From Pholiota molesta (Eukaryota; Basidiomycota; Agaricomycetes; Agaricales; Strophariaceae): DNA of 64,000 nt. The stretch lies in the NCBI GenBank assembly GCA_014925825.1, contig JACGCK010000019.1, forward strand, positions 186,001 through 250,000, read 5' to 3'. Under the pieces are notes generated by a model. The model was not told where the DNA came from and ran no database searches. It saw only the letters and a program-made list of their open reading frames with translations. A program made the position numbers and the translations under genes. Shown piece by piece: positions 48,717 to 60,910 of this stretch; the first letter of the stretch is position 1, and each line of letters opens with the position of its first letter.

Positions 48717-51625
48717 ATGACGGAACGCAACGTGTCGGGCTCGCATTCCTCCCTCGACAAGGAACTGGATGTAGAGCATCATGAGGTGGTCCACTCGGGG
48801 CGCAAGCCTCTGGCGCTGATGACGCCTGCGGAGAAGCAGAAGGAAATGCAGAAAGCGCTGGCGGTGGATCCTGGGGTTACGCGCTTCAGCTGGGCTGCTA
48901 TTCAAGTACGCTGCTAGCATTGCTACGCCTTGCGCTGGCGCGTTTGCGTGTTGGCCATGAACTAACTTACCTTGGTACCTTCTCCCTTTTTTTGACAGAT
49001 GTATTTGGTGACCTTGGTGGTATGCTGTTGCTCCGGGGATAGTGGTTTCGACGGAACGGTATGTCGTTCCTCCATGTTATGGTGTGCGTGAGCTGGCGTG
49101 CTGAATATGGCGATTGTAAGGTCATGGGCGGTATCAACAGCATGGCTCAATATCAGCGGTATTTTGGGATGACTGGTGTCGGTAGCAAGACGAGGTGCGT
49201 AGGAGACATTTCGATGCATCTGGGGTTCAAATTGCAGGCGTTTATTTCATTTGTTGCTCTGCAATCAGCATCGTCTTCGGCATTTACACTGTGTACGTCC
49301 GCTTTATTTGCCTTGCAAGATAAGGATTGGTTGCTCATTTATTTTCAAGTGGCTCTATCTGGTATGGGGAATATTTCCCATGTTCTTATCTGCTTCTGAC
49401 CCAGTATGTCCTTGTCTACTCCTGATCCAGCGGAACAATCCCTGCCTGTGAGTTCATAGAGACTGTGAACCCGTTTCATGTGCGGCCCGTATGCTAATCT
49501 GAACCCCTCAGCGTATTTCCCTGACCGCTTCGGACGTCGATTCTCCATGTGGTTCGGGAATGCAATCCTTGTGTGAGTTGACGAGCCTCGCTCAAGCCGT
49601 CATCGCGACACTAACTTTTTGATATCACATTAAGCGTCGGCGCTCTCCTCACAGCTAACGCTACAGAGAAGGGGATGTTCCTTGGTGGTCGGTTCCTGAC
49701 GGGTGGGTCCTTGTGTTTGAGCAACGGATAGGCGAATAGACTATTGACGATATGAGATAGGTGTGGGCTCCGCCTGCGCAGGCGCCTCGGCCAAATCCTA
49801 TCTTGCGGAGATAGCTCCGGCACATTCTCGAGGCGCTTATCTGGGTTTCTTAAATTCATTGTGCGGATTTTTTTTTCTGTTTGTTGAATGCCTCACTTAC
49901 TTATTCAATGGCTTCATGTATGTTTTTAGCTACTATGTTGGACAGATGACGGCTACTGGTATGATGGTCTCGACTGGGAGATGGAAGAATGACTTGTCTT
50001 GGCGGCTGCCACTATATATTCAGGTATGCATCCATTCAAGAAACCAAGTCTAGGTACAACTATTAACACTAATCACACGTCCCGCAATTTAGGTCGTCCC
50101 AGCTGCTCTTAACGTCTTGTTTATTTTCCTGTGCCCTGAATCGTAAGTCACATCTACCTCACATTCAAAGCGGTATGGCAATCTAACATTTCGTGGTCAA
50201 GTCCGCGATGGATGTGTAGCGTCGGAAAGAGTGACGAGGCACGGAAAACTTTGGCCCGGTTCCATAGCAGTACAAATGATGTGCACTCCCCGCTCGTGGA
50301 GCTGGAGATGCGCGAGATTCAAGAGAAAATAGAGGTTGATGGAGCAGACAGTGCGTTGTTACAGTATATCCCTCTGCCGCCGACACACTGACACAGGCCT
50401 CGGGGTGATTAGAGAGATGGTGGGATTTCAGGCCTCTCTTCAAAAATCGGGCGGATCGCTACAGGATGTACATGGTTATTCTTATTGGTATGTCGATCCT
50501 ATCCTTCTGGTTCAACTTTGGTGTAATTGACCTTTATATGAACAGGTTCTTTCGGTATGTTTAGCTCGACCTTTAGATGTCCTGAAGCTGTAAAGTTAAT
50601 AATTTACGCCAAGGCCAACTGAGTGGAAATGGCCTTATCACCTACTTCTTGCCGATTCTTCTGAAGAACGCTGGGATAACCTCGCAGGATCGCCAGCTGA
50701 CGCTTAATTTTGTTAATAGTGTGACTTCTTAGTGAGTGCTTTTGTCTTTCGACATATGACAAGCTATTGACGGTGGACTTTTAATGTAGCATAGGAGGTA
50801 AGATAATAATAATCTAAGACGATATGGCAGTGATTCACGCTAACTTGCGACTGATTTCTCATCGTAGCCTTAGCGGTAAGTTGTGTGCATCTCAGGTCAG
50901 TTTCAATACTCACTGCGCATGTGTTATAGGGATCGGCCACGGTAGACCGCTTTGGGAGGCGCAGAGTGCTTCTTTACGCGACAATGGTCATGGCTGTGAT
51001 TCTAGCCATAGTGACAGGATTATTGAGCAAGTTTGGGAGTGCGGCGCGCGCAAACGCGGGCATTACGTTCATTTATTTGTTCATGGTCGTATTTTCGTAT
51101 GGCTGGACGCCTATGTGCGTATTCCCATTAGTGCGGACCCGAGAGAAAATTCTCAAGAGGTTCTTCTTCCTATTTCATTTTTTTACAGGCAAGCTCTGTA
51201 TCCAGCGGAAGTCCTCAGCTACGAGGCGCGTGCCAAGGGCTTGCATTCTTAAATATTGTCTCGCAGGCATCGACGTTGATCAATACTTTTGGGTAAGCCT
51301 TTTGTTGGATGTCTGTATTGATATGAGAACTAACGTATTTTTTGGCACCAGGCTCCCGGTAGCTTTGCAGAAGCTCGGCTGGAAAGGTACGCATGTACCG
51401 CTTATGTCGATCAACTGCTAAAAATGAACGCTTTATCCCCTACAGTTTATTGATCTTTTGATTTGGGATATCTTTGAGGTTATCGTGATATACTTTGTCG
51501 TGGTGGAGACCAAGGGGCTCACTCTGGAGGAGATCAACGAGGTGTTTGAGAAGGAGCATCCGAGGCCCTACAGCGAGCAACTGCAGAAGGAGATTCGCGA
51601 GAGCCGGCGCAGACACGAGCCTTGA
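48717..51625 (+). CDS. Major facilitator superfamily sugar transporter
   Basis: Proton-coupled hexose or oligosaccharide transporter of the plasma membrane. The start at 48717 gives a cytosolic leader (MTERNVSGSHSSLDKELD). Sugar-porter motifs follow in order: DSGFDGTVMGGI (helix 1), YFPDRFGRRFSMWFGNAIL (G-R-R loop), RFLTGVGSACAGASAKSYLA then EIAPAHSRGAYLG (PESPR region precursor), LCPESPRWM, QLSGNGLITYFLPILL (helix 7), VDRFGRRRVLLYATMVMA, YPAEVLSYEARAKGL and VVVETKGLTLEEINEVFE (PETKG). The stop is at 51625. About a dozen short introns are present. Frame is disturbed around 49300, 50740-50900 and 51250. Twelve membrane segments are expected. Lactose-permease or hexose type cannot be separated from this evidence. 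Confidence 0.92.
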
Positions 51626-51957
51626 CCAAACGTCGGAACTCGGAGGTACTAGGCGTCCTCCACTCTTCATGTTAGGGCATGCATACGCGTTGTATTTTGT
51701 AATTTTATAGCTTCTTTTTTCTATAATTGTTAGTTTGAGTTGCCAGACCATTGGTAGAGATTTATGGAGCCTTGAAAAATGACAGAAATGGAGAGGAATG
51801 AGAGGATAAACAGGCGTCAACAGGGCCGAGTGATGCAATTGCTGTGCCGCCCGTTTGTGACCACCACACGACCCTCAATTTCCACTCCGCCATCCTCTCT
51901 CTGACTCCCATCCCCACCAACATACCCACATCCACATAGCACGGCGCCAGATTAACG
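51626..51957. other. Short intergenic region, PP2C leader
   Basis: About 330 bp between two same-strand genes. The last 80 bases are C- and T-rich with ACC repeats, a typical strong fungal 5' leader. No TATA box seen. Confidence 0.5.
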
Positions 51958-54023
51958 ATGGTCAGTGGCCATTCCATGCCAGATCGCACTTTTCCTTATC
52001 CATATCTATTCCGCAGGGCCAAACACTCTCTTCGCCCGGTCAGTTTTCTCGGGATCCGCTATGAACCCATTCTTATCGGTTTCCAGCGACTAGGAAGGTA
52101 TCTGATGTAGGCGCCAATGATCGATTTTTTTTCGCCGTGTCCGAGATGCAAGGCTGGAGAATCAGTGAGTCCTTTCTTATATGCGATTGCGCACCCTGCT
52201 TTGTCCTTGAAGAAATCCTGTCCACATGCAGTTCATTTGGAATCTCTTTTATTGACGGTAAACTTTAGCGATGGAGGATGCACACGCCGCCGTGTTGGAT
52301 TTAGATGGGACTGGGGACAAGAGCAATACTTTTTTTGCGGTTTATGATGGCCATGGCGGTAAGTCCTCTTTATCGTCCCCGACTGTTCCTCATTCCTTTT
52401 TCCAGGAGCGACCGTGGCCCGATTTGCTGGCCAACATGTCCACAAACGTCTGGTAGCTGAAGAATCATACAAGGCAGGCAACTATCCAGAAGCGCTGAAG
52501 AAGGCATTCTTGGGCACAGATGAGGATTTACTAGCAAGTGCGTACCCACTTCCTCTTCGCTTCCCTTTATCTAATTTAACAGATCCAGCGCATACAAGGG
52601 ACCCTTCAGGTTGCACAGCTGTCGCTGCTCTAATAACTCATGATGATAAGATCTACGTCGTATGTTCTATTCCCACCTCTCTCAATGTCTCTCTGACGCC
52701 ATATAGGCTAATGCTGGCGACTCACGATCAGTAATTGGGATTAAAGGGCAGGTGAAGCCGCTGAGCTACGATCACAAACCCACTAGTGAGAGTAAGTTTT
52801 ACATCCCTTTTATATCCGTCTTGTATTTTAAGCATTCTCCAGCCGAACGAGCACGTATTTCTGGAGCTGGTGGCTACATTGAGTATGGCAGGGTCAACGG
52901 TGTGTAAATCTTATTATTATCGATTGATGTCTGTTTATCAAGTGTCATCAGGCAATCTCGCACTGTCACGAGCATTGGGCGACTTTGAATTCAAAAAGAA
53001 CTACTCATTAGGACCGAAGACCAAATCATCACTGCGAACCCAGATATTACATGCCACGAGATCACAGAAGAGGATGAATTTTAGTGCTGGCCTGCGATGG
53101 TATCTGGGATTGCCTCACCTCACAACAAGTGGTCGACTTTGTCCGCTATCAAGTGTCTGAAGGCAGGGAGCTAACAGAAATCGCCGAAAATATGTTTGAG
53201 CACTGTCTTGCGCCTGATACGACATCAGGAGCCGGAATTGGCTGCGACAACATGACCATGCTCATCGTCGCCATCACGCATGGACGCACGAAGAAGGAGT
53301 GGTACAAATGGGTCGCGGACCGCGTCAAGCACGGATACGGATATCAGACGCCCAGCTCCCTGCCACAACTGTACACCCAAAGTCGGCTGTTGTCCTTCCG
53401 TGCGCGACGAGAAGCGCAGGAGGCCCGCGAGCGCTCGAATGCACCCGCAGACGCTTCGCCGGTTTTTGACAATGAGGACTTTCTGAGGCGCTATGGGCTG
53501 ACGGTCACGACGAGCAACGGGATCGCATATCGAGCGGGGAACAGCGTCACCAGCGACGGCGGGCGGTTGATGTTCGGAAATGATGACGGCGATGATGATG
53601 AAGATGATGATAGCGATGAGGAGGTGACGGGCGGGCGATCGTTCTTCAGTGAGACGCTAGGTCTAGGTAGGCCAGAGTCACCGGACCCGACGAAGAAGCT
53701 CAGGGCTCAGTTGGAAGAATTTGAGAAGGGCGAAGAAGGGAATAAGTTGGATGTGAATGGGGACGAGGAAATGCTTGATGGCGACTCACCTACGGCTGAA
53801 CCGAAGTCGATTGCAAGTGAGTGTTCAGACCATTACATTCAACTTCGACCACCGATGTCTTCTATTTCTTCTTATTTCTGCTCGTGTGTGGTTGTTTATT
53901 GACTTGATACGCATTGTAGGTGGACCATTATCACCAACGAATGTGCCCAATGGCGACGCGAAAGAGTTATTGGAAGCACATCAGACCCCTGTGATCGAAA
54001 TACCGGAGCCGATGAAGGCATGA
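51958..54023 (+). CDS. PTC2: Protein phosphatase 2C, Ptc2/Ptc3 type, predicted N-myristoylated
   Basis: Mg/Mn-dependent Ser/Thr phosphatase that dampens MAP-kinase and DNA-damage signalling. The start codon (51958-51960) is the whole coding part of exon 1; an intron (51961-52016) follows, then GQTLSSP, so the protein begins MGQTLSSP, a myristoylation signal. A second intron joins to [20 protein letters not shown], then [16 protein letters not shown] (metal-binding DGHGG), [55 protein letters not shown] (metal Asp) and [14 protein letters not shown] (metal Asp). The C-terminal part is acidic, Asp/Glu-rich and unstructured, with the stop at 54023. One or two slips occur (near 53020 and 53080). 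The start is chosen by the splice-restored MGQ consensus. Confidence 0.95.
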
Positions 54024-54891
54024 ACGAACGGCGGATGCAAGCAGAAGCCTGTGAGGAAATGCTTATCACTTTTCCCTGCGCCCTTGCCCTCCGTCGTTCA
54101 CATGTGCCTGTTCCTTCTGATTTCTTCTTTTCTTTTCTTTTCTCGTGGCCATTTCCAGTCTGGGCTTGATTGACATCCTTGTTCCACTTATCTATTGGTT
54201 CCTCTGCCATTAACATGATTCCCCCATTGTTCTCCCATTTTCCTTCATTCACGTCTTTGGGGTTGGCCAACGGTCGTCCCTTTGTAGGCATCTTTATCGG
54301 TATCCGATGAACTCGACGCAGTCGCGGTGCTTTCTCGAATCTCTTCCGCCCATGCTCAAATGTTTTAACGCAGCGCATACGACCTTCAATTTACGCTCCA
54401 ATTCCCATTCTGCTCATATGAAATCGGCGTTGACGCCAACGGCACTTCTAAGTCGACTTACAACGTACCAGTATTACTCGCTGTGTGGCCCCGCACTCAC
54501 CCTCTTCCCCTTGCTTTCCCTCCCCGCTTGCCCCCCGTGCTGCCTGCTGCCAACTGATACAACTCTGTACATACATACATGCATACAATTTCCACCCATG
54601 GACGTAAAAAAATTTCCTTGCCTTGACGACACATGCGCATATCGCTTGTATTGTACACGTATACTTGTACATTTCTCGTGTTCTTTTTTTCTGTTTCCTT
54701 AAATTTCATTTGTTGGTTTTTTTTTTCGACCAGTATATCAATGCATTTCTCCTGCTTTCCTCTCTCTCTCAAGTTTGACTTGAAGTCCACGCAAGCTGCT
54801 TCCGGTATCTTGGCCAAGAAAATGCAATATTCATGAAGGTTCGATTGAAAACAATATCAATTTTTTTTGTAAGTAGAGTATGCAGACTGCA
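54024..54891. other. Convergent intergenic region
   Basis: About 870 bp between the PP2C stop and the DcpS stop. It is T- and C-rich (54080-54300, 54690-54740), consistent with 3' UTRs. No gene seen. Confidence 0.5.
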
Positions 54892-56340
54892 TCAGCTCTT
54901 GTTGGCGTCCACCATGATTGGTACAGTCCTGTTGATCTCCTAAGCCGTATGTGAGCGTCATTCGTTCGAAATGCCTGGTCCATTTCTGGGTCCATTCCAG
55001 CTATTGATGGAATTAGTAATTTGGTATTTGCGGAGAAAGTACACAGACTGACCAGAGAAATAACATCGTCTAGAAGATGGGCATGGCCGACAGCCATACC
55101 TAATATGTTTCCTTGGTATTTGCGTTCACGATGTGGACGTGAAAATGATCTGGAATTACAGAGTCAGTAACATGGAGATGTGATATAGCTGCATACAATA
55201 GCTTGGTTGATAGTGGATATACATTCTCAGGGATCCGGGGCCTAAGTTCCATTTCTCTTGGACGATACGGTGGGCTTCGTGTTGCATGATTTCAGTAAAC
55301 CACATGATGTCGGCGTAAATCGCGGAGGCTGCGGATGGTGCGGTCTTGGACGAGGGCCATCAGGTAGAGGGAGGATAGGGTTTGGAGGTCCCATTTCATG
55401 TCTGGGAGTATGAGAATTTGGGGAGGAGTATAGGACCTTGGATTGTTCGATAGGCCTGTTAGGATGTTTTCGACCCTAATAGATTGTACTTGGTCAAACT
55501 TGTTCATGGTATGATAGAAAACTCTGCTTACCATTGGGTTCGGACGCAGGGAAGGCTCTGATGTATGGCTTCACGTATTTTTCGTACAGAGCTGGTGTTC
55601 GCGGACCATATGTATTCTTGTTTGTATACTGATCAAGGTCGATTGAAGCATTTCTTTAGCGCTCGTAACATGCAAAAAAAAGGGCCTGTACCTTGCGAAT
55701 GTGAACGTCGGTAGCTGGGCAGATCACGTTAATCTTCACATCGCGTTCTCTATCTTCTCCTAGCCACCAAAGAGCCATGTGTACTGGATGTGCGTGCCCG
55801 TGAGCACTGGTTCTGCGCAGGCAGCCGGTGGGGTCATCGTACGATGTCTGTGCTCCCCTCCACGTCCACCCTTCTGATTATTCCGTTTGCGCCAAAAATC
55901 GAGGGCCATCTTCTGGGTTTAACGCGGTCTTCTCGATTCGAATGACTGCTTTCAAAGGGTCGTCTGAGGGCTCGGGCCTGGGGAAGGTGCCGAGAAAATC
56001 AGAGTGTGGGTGAGGGGATCTTCGTTGAGGACTCTTTCGAATGTAATTTCTCTAAATCAGATAGTGATTTTGGCGCTGCTGGGTTGGACATTGCTGATTA
56101 AACGACAGTGGAGGTTGATTGGAGGTAAGCAGGCTTGGATGTCGCGTCTTTGGCGTATTTGGATCGAAGGGAATGAGCAACAGGGCAAGGGACGGCATCG
56201 TGGCTCGTGATCTTTGCGCGCCTTCGCGTCCAGCGATGAACTGCAGGATCAGATCTTCCTTTGTACTACAACATTGATACCATTATCAAAATCTCTCTTG
56301 GGTGGACGTCTTGCATCTGAATCTTGTTCATTATCACTAT
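54892..56340 (-). CDS. DCS1: Scavenger mRNA-decapping enzyme DcpS
   Basis: HIT-family pyrophosphatase that degrades the cap left after 3'-5' mRNA decay. The N-terminal domain includes ARRPPKRDFDNGINVVVQ, DLILQFIAGRE (about 56240) and TFERVLNEDPLTH (about 56035). Mid-protein are NVICPATDVHIRKV, PALYEKYVKPYIRAFPASEP and KFDQVQSIRVENILTGLSNN. The C-terminal domain has LPDMKWDLQTLSSLYLMALV and HFHVHIVNA (histidine triad, about 55140-55115, broken across an intron), then the C-terminal TLTYGLGDQQ and MVDANKS, with the stop at 54892. The likely start would be a Met at 56340 followed by SDNEQDSDARRPP, but the G of that ATG is absent in the sequence. Several further slips occur (near 56260, 55980, 54930-54905). 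Confidence 0.88.
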
Positions 56341-59300
56341 GGCGGAAACTGAAGACAAGCCGTTATTTGCCACGTTCGAAAGCCTGGGCGAATTGAGATC
56401 ACTGCAGGAGACACTGCTCGACTTGGGATGGGAAGAAGGGCCACAAGGTGAAGAAAAGGACGAGGAATCCCAGCAATTCCAGAAGTTCGCATTATTGGTG
56501 CGTTCTAGTCGTTTGCAGATCCTGGGTGAAGTTGACGTTCAATTCCACGATAGCTCGACGGGTATCAAGAGCAATCATACCTGCTCGATCCATTTCTTGA
56601 GGACCTAGTCGCTCCTGTGGTTGAAAATTTAAAGGAATTCGCGCGAATTTCCGTCGAAAATCCTGATCTGAAATATAGTCCATGGCGCGCCTCAACCGTC
56701 TCTCGAATTTTGTACAGATACATTAAATTCCGCGGGTACAAAACTATCAGTCAGTAGTCATCAAAATGTTTCTTTTCTTGCTTGCATTGAACAGCCACAG
56801 CCCGGTTTTTCCTCATGAAATTGCCGATCTATCGATTGCTCTGAAGTTCATGCAGGAACCCGAGCACTTACACAACATTCGTATCTCTGGAGTATGCGCT
56901 ATGTGACGATGCTGTGGCTATATATAATTTGCATCATCCCCTTTGACCTGGCCCAATTCGACGAACCGGGCAGTATTGGAAAGACTGCCAGCGACTTGGA
57001 GGCGGTCGCAAAGCAGTATCTAGGAACGTCGGGGCTGGAACGCGAATCAGCTGCCTTGTTGCTCTCGCGCCTATATACGAGGTAAGGAGAGAGTACGCCG
57101 TTTAGACTCGGACTAATTTGTGTAGAAAGGATACAAGTACAGCCTTTAGCCAATTCGTAGGCTGGGCCCATTCTTATTTGACTGATCACGATTCTGACGT
57201 TTTCATGGTAAGTTTGGTCTACAATCTTGTCATGGTGTTCTAAGTGCTAATCAACATGCAGGCAATCGGTATACTCCAAGTTATTTGCGAAGTAATCAAA
57301 TCTGGATCAGCTGAACAGATCCAATCCCAATTGGCTTCATTGCTATCTATATCCCGCGTCATCCAGGGATCTCCGCTCCTCAACAATACCGTCGTGCGAA
57401 AGTACAAGACAAAGTTAGTGTCCAGACTTGCATTGAGGTTACTGCCTACTGGTTCCGGAACTAGCAGACGACAAGGTTTGTACCCTGATCCTTTCGCGGA
57501 TACTCAAATTTAACAACATAGAATAGCTCGGACATTGACTGCCAATGAAGGACAACCCGAAATTGATATAATCGGAGAAGATGTGGAAGTACGCCAGAAG
57601 TAGAGGAAATTTTAGAGCTAGTTTTTGAGGCACTGCAAGATAATGTTCGTCCATTTTACTTCACTTTACTTTGCTATCATCTTATTGATTTATCTCCAAT
57701 AGAGCACTATCGTCCGTTGGTCCGCCGCCAAGGGAGTCGCGAGGATCGCCGAACGTCTGCCGAAGGATTTCTGTAACCAAGTACTAGAAACGATCTTGGG
57801 CATGTTCGAAATTCATTCAGTGGCAGCAGCAAGCCTGTACGACCTTCCTGCCGTCGCCGAAGGCACGTGGCATGGGGCATGTCTTGCGTGCGCTGAGATT
57901 GCTCGGAGGAGTCTTATTGGGCCTGAGCATTTGCCTCAACTAATAGAATGGCTATCAAAGGTGCGCCAAAATGCTAGCATTTTCGTGGATTTAATTAATG
58001 GATTTGCTGTTGGAAGGCTCTTTACTTCGATCTTAGAAAAGGTGCTCATTCCATTGGGTCGAACGTCCGCGATGCTGCCGCATACGTCCTCTGGGCCCTG
58101 CAAGGACCCAGAACCAATCTGCGTTGATCCCGCATGCCACGAATTTAGCTCAAAGGCTTGCAACTGTTGCACTATACGATCGAGAGATCCACATTCGTCG
58201 CGCAGCGAGTGCAGCATTCCAAGAGCATGTGGGCAGAACTGTGAGTTTGTGTCTTCTGTTCCTGTATTCTCACTATAAATGCAATAATGTTAGAGTCTAT
58301 TCCCTCACGGTATCGATGTATTAGGGAAGACAGATTTTTATGCAGTCAGTATTCGCAAAAATGCCTTTTTGGTCGCTGCACCCCAGGTGGCCGAGTAAGC
58401 CGCAACGTCGTGCTCTAGGCTCGTCCGTTCTCATCATCCTTGCTCCTATAGGCACATTGAATATCGTGACTTCCTCTTCGACCACTTAATAGATGTTGTA
58501 CTACGCCACTGGGACATATCCATGAGGGAACTAGGATCGCAGTCGCTGCGATTAATCTGTTCTCATGACCTTTACGTTCTAGCCCCTCGAGCCATTGACA
58601 AAATAGTGCGGTTGTGTTTTCTTCTTGTCCTTTCTGATTTCATCTCACGCTATGTCAGGCTCTACTCATGGAATCCCTCGATCTGGCAGACGTGCACGGC
58701 GGGCTTTGTGCACTAAGCGAAATCGCGATCGCTTACAAGGAAATTATCAAAGACCGTGTTGAACTCGAGGATCATCTACGTAATGTAACTGGCGTCCTTC
58801 GCCTATGTCAATACTTCGTTCTCATACTCACCATTTCCCCACGAAACTGCAGGTTTTCAAGCATTTAAAGCATGTTCCCCAGAGCACCCTGACAACTACC
58901 CGCAATGAACTTATTGTGTCAGCAGCGTGTCGGCTGATAGCCAACTCGATTACGGTCACTGAAGTAAATCTCGGAGAAAAATCCTCAGTGCCTGGTTGGA
59001 GAAAGATCGTAGATATTGGCCTGAAGCATCGGGTGACCGGTGTACAGGAAAACGCCGCTGATGCTATGGCCTCAATGACCCATCTCACTGACTGTACCGA
59101 GGACATCACCAGATAAGTTGTTTTTCCGATGATCCCTGTGAAAGGCACTCATGTTTATTTGTCTTATTACATTGATCAGGGAACTGAGGCGTGGAAATCC
59201 TACAATGCAGCAGAGTCTTGCGTTGGTTCTGAGCGTTGTAAATTATGACACACATCCAAAGTCATTCCCACAGGGTGTTGCGTATTTGCTCGACACCCTA

Positions 59301-60910
59301 AAACCAACAGTAGGGCCATTTCATTTGTCGTCAAGAAGATGTCCTGTTAATATTATTCGAAGTCAAAGGCAAATATTGAAACGCGCCGCAATTGCCTTCA
59401 AGCGTTGCCTCGTACAATGGCTCTCGTATCATCTAATTTAACGTCTGTAAGCTTTACTTTCTTCCAAATGGGCACACCAGTTTACCGTTTCTTAGTCATG
59501 TCAAGTGAGATGGTAAATTCTTTCTTGGATGCCTTATTGGTGGCATTAGATGACTACACTATCGATGAACGAGGTGACATTGGATCATGGGCCAGGATCG
59601 CTTCCATACAAGGATTGACAACCATTTCTGGCTTCTTTTCCGTGTTGCTGATTCTATCCCGGACTTTGAGAAATACCTTTCTCCCGAGAAATATCGTTCC
59701 ATTGCCGCCGGGCTGCTCAAACAAGGTGTTGAAAGGCTGGATAACGTTCGCCAAACGGCTGGCGTGTGCTTCGTGACCCTTTTGAATACGCCATTGCCTT
59801 CCATTCCTGGGGCGGACCGGTGGCGTCTCCCCGCGTTGCCACTCCTTCAAGAGCTCTTTTTAAAGTAAGTTGCTCCCTTCAGCACGGCTGATATGGTTAC
59901 GATCTAAATGTGAACTATCCTCCAGTTCAACTGAGGACGTCGGCTGGAATGATGGAACCTGGCTGTTCCCTCGTGCTATGCGTCTTCTGGAAATACCCGA
60001 GTATCGGAAGCCTGTCCTTTCAGGAATAGTCCTCAGTGTCGGCAGCAGAACAGACAGCACGGTGAGGACAACCTCATAGGTTTCTGATTTTGCATTAATC
60101 ATTCGTGGGCCACAGCAAAAACCTATTACCAGCAGTCTGACTAAATTTGCCGAGGACCTGCCACTCACAAAGACACCCACGTCTGCATATAGCTTGATTG
60201 AGCTTGTAGACGACCTGATTAATCATGCAAAGTCGCACATCACCTCTAATGTGGTTGTGGTGCCCGTGCTCCAGGCCTTCACCGTGTTACTCGAGGCTGA
60301 TGTTCTTCGCCACCTTGCTGATGTGCCTGCAGGCTTGCGAAGGTCTGTGCTCTCGATGGTGTGAACCCTGCGAAATACTCACATTTGTGTGCGCAGCATC
60401 CGAACATTACTCACGATGACCTCAAGAAATGTCGACAAGCTGAAGAGTGTGCAAAGGATCCTCGAATCAATGAAGATGTGGGTTCCGTGTCCCTGCTATG
60501 CAATACTGTGGATGATCTCACTCGTTCCGTAGCATCACCGCCCTCCTTATCTTTGAACAGATTAGGGCTGACAACGTACCTCTTCTGAGCAGCTTCCTTG
60601 CACACCCCTTCCCCAAAGTAAGGAGAGGTGGTTTACATCTCTAAATTAATCGCCTTCTTATTTGAATAATAGGTGCGATCGGATACTGCAGAGTACCTCT
60701 ACGTCCTACTTCAAAGTGCAGATCTGGGATTCGAAACTGATGCTATTGAAGACATATTGCTCGAAACGGAATGGTTTGTGGACGTACTTGTCCTATAAAC
60801 TTAGGTTCTCACCCACATATTTTAGGGCTACATTGAATGTTGAAGCCGCAAAGGAAGCCGCGAATGATGTTGTCCAGCACTTCGTGTCTTTGAGTTCATC
60901 TGAGGCTTGA
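56339..60910 (+). CDS. TBCD: Tubulin-folding cofactor D (TBCD/Cin1/Alp1)
   Basis: Large HEAT-repeat chaperone that captures beta-tubulin from cofactor A and assembles alpha/beta-tubulin dimers with cofactors C and E. The start at 56339 gives [20 protein letters not shown]. Family blocks in order: [58 protein letters not shown] (about 57720, the conserved central motif), [79 protein letters not shown] (conserved RSW/GDVG-type motif) and [20 protein letters not shown]. The C terminus is [18 protein letters not shown] with the stop at 60910. Introns are numerous. Frame slips include those near 57595, 58020-58130, 59340-59440 and 60390. Length, about 1,150 residues, is normal. Confidence 0.93.
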
